Shown here: positions 60,333 to 64,000 of the stretch, in pieces
How the letters are laid out: the number at the start of each line of letters is the position of its first letter
Position numbering within the stretch: the first letter of the stretch is position 1
NCBI GenBank assembly: GCA_965216695.1
Contig: OZ244212.1
Span: 4,712,001 to 4,776,000, forward strand
Origin: G965216695 sp965216695
GTDB taxonomy: Bacteria; Pseudomonadota; Gammaproteobacteria; Pseudomonadales; Azotimanducaceae
Direction of reading: 5' to 3'
Length of the DNA stretch: 64,000 nt
The notes under the pieces: model-generated
Seen by the model: only the letters and a program-made list of their open reading frames with translations
Databases searched by the model: none
What the model was told of the DNA's origin: nothing
Position numbers and translations under genes: made by a program

Positions 60333-61496
60333 ATGAGTGAGTCGGAATGGCTGGGACTTTGCCGACGGCTTCACGACAACATCCGCAGAGGCACGCCCGA
60401 TCAGGCGCAGGCCGTTGTGCGCGTTGCGGCCGAGTCGTATCGGAACCCGGAACAATGGCAGCGGGAGATGACGCAAATCTTCCGGCGTGTGCCCTTGCTC
60501 GTGGCGCTCAGCTGCGATGTGCCCGAACCGGGAGACTACATGACCTTCGACATCGTTGGTCAGCCGGTGCTGATCGTACGGGGCGACGATCGCGAGGTTC
60601 GCGTGTTTCTGAACGTGTGCCGGCACCGGGGAGCCCGCGTGGCCCCCGACGCGCAGGGGCACGTAAATCGTTTCGTGTGTCCGTACCATTCTTGGGGCTA
60701 CGATCGCGCGGGGGCACTGACCGCGATACCGGACGCCAAGACGTTCGGCGATGCCGGCGGCATCGATGGTCTGGTATCGCTGCCGTCGGTTGAGCGCGCG
60801 GGCGCGGTGTTCGCTCGGATCGTGCCACCGCACGATGACACCGAACGGACGATCGATCTGGACGACTGGTTGCAGGGCATGCTGCCGTCTCTAGCGGCGC
60901 TGCGCCTGAACGAACTGCACGCGTATCGGAAAACGACGGCGCTCGCCAGTCCCAACTGGAAGCTGGCCGCCGACGGCTACCTCGACGGTTATCACATTGG
61001 GTACCTGCATAAAGATACGATAGGTCGTAAGGCAATCAACAATCGCAATACGTACGATCTTTTCGGGCCACATGCCCGGATAGGCTTTGCGAACCGACCG
61101 TTGAGCGAACTCGACGATGTGCCGGACTCCGTATCTGCAGCGGGGTGGTCGTTCCCGGAACTCATGAGTCTGGTGCATTTCGTGTTTCCGAATGTGTCCA
61201 TGTCCGGCGGGCACGGCGAAACGCTGATGCTCAGCCGGTTATTCCCGGGACCGGGTGTGGGCGAATCGACGACCGTCCAACATCAGTACTTTCGTCAACC
61301 GCTCGACAGTGCGATGCTCGCGCAGGCGGAAGAGAAGCGGGTGACCTATGAACGCGTGGTACGTGACGAGGATTGCAGAACGATCTTCGGGATCGAGCGC
61401 GCGCTGTCTGCCATGGATGCGTCGCCGGTTGTATTCGGCCGCAACGAGCCGGCCAACCAGCGCTTTCATCAATGGGTGGCCGAGCTTGTGGGCTGA
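60333..61496 (+). CDS. Rieske non-heme iron oxygenase, alpha subunit
   Basis: 387 aa from ATG 60333. The Rieske ligands are CRHRGARVAP near residue 98 and CPYHSWGYD near 118; the mononuclear iron site is DGYLDGYHIGYLH (H-x4-H) near 215. No beta subunit is adjacent, so it is probably an alpha3-type oxygenase. The extension to 60282 has a poorer start. It and the divergent KstD-like gene share a short intergenic region. Followed 63 bp later by an SDR and a second Rieske oxygenase. Confidence 0.92.
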   Translation: MSESEWLGLCRRLHDNIRRGTPDQAQAVVRVAAESYRNPEQWQREMTQIFRRVPLLVALSCDVPEPGDYMTFDIVGQPVLIVRGDDREVRVFLNVCRHRGARVAPDAQGHVNRFVCPYHSWGYDRAGALTAIPDAKTFGDAGGIDGLVSLPSVERAGAVFARIVPPHDDTERTIDLDDWLQGMLPSLAALRLNELHAYRKTTALASPNWKLAADGYLDGYHIGYLHKDTIGRKAINNRNTYDLFGPHARIGFANRPLSELDDVPDSVSAAGWSFPELMSLVHFVFPNVSMSGGHGETLMLSRLFPGPGVGESTTVQHQYFRQPLDSAMLAQAEEKRVTYERVVRDEDCRTIFGIERALSAMDASPVVFGRNEPANQRFHQWVAELVG

Positions 61497-61559
61497 TTTC
61501 GATCGTGTGCAACGAACGTCAACGGCAATGGCGAACCAATACGTGAGGAACAGCATCTC

Positions 61560-62363
61560 ATGACCAGGATCGACCTTACAGGCGGCGTGGATCTCACCGG
61601 AAAAGTGGCCGTGGTAACCGGCGCGACCCGAGGCATAGGCCGCGGTATCGCCGAGGCCTATCTGTCCGCAGGTGCGCGCGTCGTCCTCAACGGCCGCAGT
61701 GAAGCGAAAGGCCGAGAAGCGCTGGACGAAATGGACGCGGGCGACTCGGCGATGTTCGTCGCAGGCAATGTTCAAAGTCGCGAAGATGTGGAGGCATTGG
61801 TTGCGGCAGCCATCGAGCGGTGCGGCAAGGTCGACATCTTGGTCAACAACGCAGGCGGTTCGTCCGGCTTTGCGCCGATCGCCCAGATGAGCGACGAGGC
61901 GTGGAACGAGGCGGCGGCCTGGATTCTGCACTCGGCGTTCTGGGGGGTGCGAGCCGCGCTCCGCGACATGGAACCGCGCGGTTTCGGGCGCATCATCAAT
62001 ATTTCTTCGGTAGAAGGGCGGCAAGCCAACAAGGCCTCAGCGTCGCACTACATAACCTTCAAACACGGGTTGAACGGTTTCACGAAGGCGGTGGCGTTCG
62101 AGTATGGCGACAAGGGCATAACGTGCAATGCGATCAGCCCCGGAGCGGTGGAAACGGATCTGATGCGCGACGCCGGGCCGCAGGCAGCTGCGGCGGCCGG
62201 TATTACCTACGAGCAGTTCAAAGACAATTACGCGCAGGAAGCGTCGATCAAGCGCTTGAACACGGTTGAGGAAGTGGCGGCCGTAGCGCTTCTACTCGCA
62301 TCCGAACTGGGCGGCGGAATCAATGGTGCGGTGATCGCGGTGGACGGCGGCACGGCGCTTTAA
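61560..62363 (+). CDS. SDR family oxidoreductase
   Basis: 267 aa. TGATRGIGRGIAEAYL near residue 20, NNAGGSSGF near 97, Ser in INISSVEGRQANKASAS near 145 and YITFK near 162. The Ser-Tyr spacing and the C-terminal GGINGAVIAVDGGTAL are standard. Lies between two Rieske oxygenase genes; oxidation of a cis-diol or a hydroxylated product is a natural role (inference). Confidence 0.93.
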   Translation: MTRIDLTGGVDLTGKVAVVTGATRGIGRGIAEAYLSAGARVVLNGRSEAKGREALDEMDAGDSAMFVAGNVQSREDVEALVAAAIERCGKVDILVNNAGGSSGFAPIAQMSDEAWNEAAAWILHSAFWGVRAALRDMEPRGFGRIINISSVEGRQANKASASHYITFKHGLNGFTKAVAFEYGDKGITCNAISPGAVETDLMRDAGPQAAAAAGITYEQFKDNYAQEASIKRLNTVEEVAAVALLLASELGGGINGAVIAVDGGTAL

Positions 62364-62381
62364 TGACTTAGGGAGGGCCGC

Positions 62382-63722
62382 ATGGCCGAAGCGAAACTCG
62401 AACGATCCCCCGGGATCAGCTACCAGGAACTGTTGGATACGGACACGCGCGACGTACCGGACGTACTTCGGCTGGAGAGTCCACCAGCGGGCGGGACTGC
62501 AGACCTGTCAATCGATCGGTACATCAGTGCCGACTTTCATGCGCGAGAGATGTCGCACCTATGGTCCAGAGTGTGGCAGTTTGCGTGCCGTGAAGAACAC
62601 GTGCCCGAGCCGGGTGACTACGTGCTCTACGAGATTGGACGCCAGTCCTACATCGTCGTTCGAACGGCCGCCGGCGACATCAAGGCGTTTGTGAATGCCT
62701 GCCTGCATCGGGGCCGTCAACTCAAGCAGTATGACGGTCGGTGTTCCGAGTTGCGTTGCCCGTACCACGGTTTCGCCTGGCACACCGACGGCCGGTTGAA
62801 GGACATTCCGGCAGACTGGGACTTCGCGCACGTCGAGCCAGACGAGTTTGTTCTGCCGGAGGCAGCTGTGGATACCTGGGGTGGTTTCGTCTTCCTCAAC
62901 CCTGATCCTGATGCGGCGCCGCTTGCAGAACACCTCGGCGAGCTCCCCGCGCACTTCGAGCGCTGGAATCTGGAAGACCGCTACGTGCAGACACACGTCG
63001 CCAAAGTGATCAACGCGAACTGGAAGATCGCCCAGGAAGCGTTCTGCGAGGCGTTTCATGTGAACGCGACACACCCGCAGACGATGCCCTATCTCGGTGA
63101 TACCAACAGCCAAGTCGACGTCTGGGACACGTTCTCCCGGGTCATTACGCCCGGAGGTACGCCTAGCCCGCTGCTCGACTGGGATCCGACGGAAGAAGAC
63201 ATTCTTCGGCACATGCTGGACATTCGGGAAGACATGAATCTGCCGTGGTCGGTCGAAGGTACGACGGCCCGGCTATCCGCGGCCGATTCGGCGCGCGAGC
63301 GTTGGCGGCCCGTTGTTGGAGATCAGGTCGATCAGTGGTCCGACGCGGAGTTCATCGACAACTTCGACTACACGCTGTTTCCGAACTTTCATCCTTGGGG
63401 GGCCTTCAACCGCATTGCTTACCGGTTCCGACCCAATGGCGACGACCACCGAACGTCGATCATGGAAGTGCTGTTTCTCGCGCCGTTTTCCGGCGGCCGG
63501 CCGCCGCCGGCGGAAGTCACCTGGCTTACGCCAGAGCAGTCGTGGACGGAAGCCGCAGACCTCGGCATGCTCGGAAAGGTCTTTGACCAAGACACGTTCA
63601 ACATGGAACGGGTGCAGAGGGGACTGGAAACCACCCGCAAGCCGGGCGTGACGCTGGCCTCCTACCAGGAGGGTAAGGTGCGCTGGTTGAACGAAAGCCT
63701 GGACCGCTGGCTGGAGGATTGA
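62382..63722 (+). CDS. Rieske non-heme iron oxygenase, alpha subunit
   Basis: 446 aa. The Rieske ligands are CLHRGRQLKQ near residue 107 and CPYHGFAWH near 127; the iron site is QEAFCEAFHVNATHP (H-x4-H) near 225. The family includes oxygenases acting on alkyl-substituted or polycyclic compounds and is larger than the enzyme at 60333, so the two are not recent duplicates. GGGAGGG precedes ATG 62382. The stop is 2 nt from the next small gene. Confidence 0.94.
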   Translation: MAEAKLERSPGISYQELLDTDTRDVPDVLRLESPPAGGTADLSIDRYISADFHAREMSHLWSRVWQFACREEHVPEPGDYVLYEIGRQSYIVVRTAAGDIKAFVNACLHRGRQLKQYDGRCSELRCPYHGFAWHTDGRLKDIPADWDFAHVEPDEFVLPEAAVDTWGGFVFLNPDPDAAPLAEHLGELPAHFERWNLEDRYVQTHVAKVINANWKIAQEAFCEAFHVNATHPQTMPYLGDTNSQVDVWDTFSRVITPGGTPSPLLDWDPTEEDILRHMLDIREDMNLPWSVEGTTARLSAADSARERWRPVVGDQVDQWSDAEFIDNFDYTLFPNFHPWGAFNRIAYRFRPNGDDHRTSIMEVLFLAPFSGGRPPPAEVTWLTPEQSWTEAADLGMLGKVFDQDTFNMERVQRGLETTRKPGVTLASYQEGKVRWLNESLDRWLED

Positions 63723-63724
63723 CG

Positions 63725-63940
63725 ATGCTCGGCATGAAACATCCCTTCGGACGGGCGCTTTACGAACAGGACGGCAATGGCAACGTGCGCGTGACGGACG
63801 TCGATGGCCGCACCGGGCTCTTCACGCGGGAAGGGCGGTGGCTGGAAGGCGAGCTGCGCGAAAGCGACCCACACATGTGCGGGTGGGTGGGCGGTCCGAT
63901 GGTGGCCCATCACCGGATCGCGCTGGATGACAACGACTAA
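63725..63940 (+). CDS. Small protein coupled to a Rieske oxygenase gene, hypothetical
   Basis: 71 aa from ATG 63725 (an in-frame TTG lies at 63719). The sequence is acidic and Gly-rich (KHPFGRALYEQDGNGNVRV, DVDGRTGLFTREGRWLEG, DPHMCGWVGGP). It has no membrane segment and a single Cys. It starts 2 nt after the Rieske stop, so it is almost certainly co-translated. I do not recognise a domain. A role as an accessory or small subunit of the oxygenase is only an inference from position. Confidence 0.65.
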   Translation: MLGMKHPFGRALYEQDGNGNVRVTDVDGRTGLFTREGRWLEGELRESDPHMCGWVGGPMVAHHRIALDDND

Positions 63941-63964
63941 ACGCGAGCCGCAGGGCCTGGCCGG

Positions 63965-64000
63965 TCAGTCGAGCGACAACTCTGCCAGCAGGCGTTCGAC
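63965..64000 (-). CDS. Possible 3' end of a minus-strand gene
   Basis: Reading the minus strand from the window edge gives VERLLAELSLD followed by TGA at 63967-63965, a plausible helical C-terminus converging on the small gene with a 24-bp gap. Only 11 codons are visible, so the gene cannot be identified. Confidence 0.3.
   Translation of the reverse strand, partial: VERLLAELSLD

Noticed and set aside
1..64000. Mobile elements, CRISPR arrays, tRNA or rRNA genes
   Set aside because: No transposase or integrase-like protein, no regularly spaced repeat array and no tRNA-like cloverleaf was seen on reading both strands.

Overview
The window reads as a high-GC chromosome of a gram-negative proteobacterium, most likely a gammaproteobacterium. 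The indications are a DUF2058 (YaiL-type) protein, an RND pump, an OmpA/beta-barrel outer-membrane protein ending in Phe, and dense proteobacterial-style catabolic operons. GTG and TTG starts and 1-11 bp gene overlaps are frequent. No tRNA, rRNA, CRISPR array, transposase or phage gene was seen. No gene-free stretch exceeds 300 bases.

Layout. (a) 1-4158: 3' part of a very large OmpA-domain/beta-barrel protein. (b) 4174-7849 (-): double-domain family III CoA-transferase and a CmcJ/NvfI-type oxidoreductase. (c) 8030-8641 (+): DUF2058 protein. (d) 8666-23700 (-): a long co-directional catabolic block. In transcription order it encodes an AAHS-type transporter, IorA, IorB, acyl-CoA ligase, thiolase, DUF35-SDR fusion, SDR, isatin-hydrolase-like cyclase, SDR, crotonase, Old Yellow Enzyme homologue, RidA and a luciferase-like oxidoreductase. 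A divergent MarR gene follows at 23769. (e) 24248-29395 (-): thioesterase, ferredoxin, Rieske dioxygenase beta and alpha, and a fused flavin monooxygenase/Old Yellow Enzyme of the 2-aminobenzoyl-CoA (or salicylyl-CoA) monooxygenase type, with a second divergent MarR at 29565. (f) 30074-36122: MAPEG protein, Eis-like acetyltransferase, RND adaptor and permease. (g) 36197-41369 (-): hydratase-2, two tandem paralogous sulfatase-fold membrane proteins in visibly more AT-rich DNA, and an alpha/beta hydrolase. (h) 41360-52472 (+): a second catabolic block (two luciferase-like enzymes, DAO-type flavoprotein, HSL esterase, crotonase, Zn-alcohol dehydrogenase, SDR, two alpha/beta hydrolases) with an MscS channel inside it. 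(i) 52508-58469: MFS transporter, SDR, and a four-gene operon (FAH-family hydrolase, phosphotransferase, GrdB-like protein, SDR). (j) 58606-64000: KstD-like flavoprotein, two Rieske oxygenases, SDR, a small conserved-looking protein, and the edge of another gene.

Two observations stand out. First, the GrdB-like gene at 55678-56481 has an in-frame UGA where relatives, as I recall them, carry a conserved Cys. A perfect 8-bp hairpin with a G-starting loop begins 10 nt after that UGA, so this is very probably a selenoprotein split in two by ordinary ORF calling. Second, blocks (d) and (e) fit a CoA-dependent route isatin -> isatinate -> 2-aminobenzoyl-CoA -> dearomatised ring -> beta-oxidation, with IorAB converting the aryl 2-oxo acid directly to the CoA thioester. 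The first is well supported by sequence; the second is a pathway inference from family assignments and gene order.
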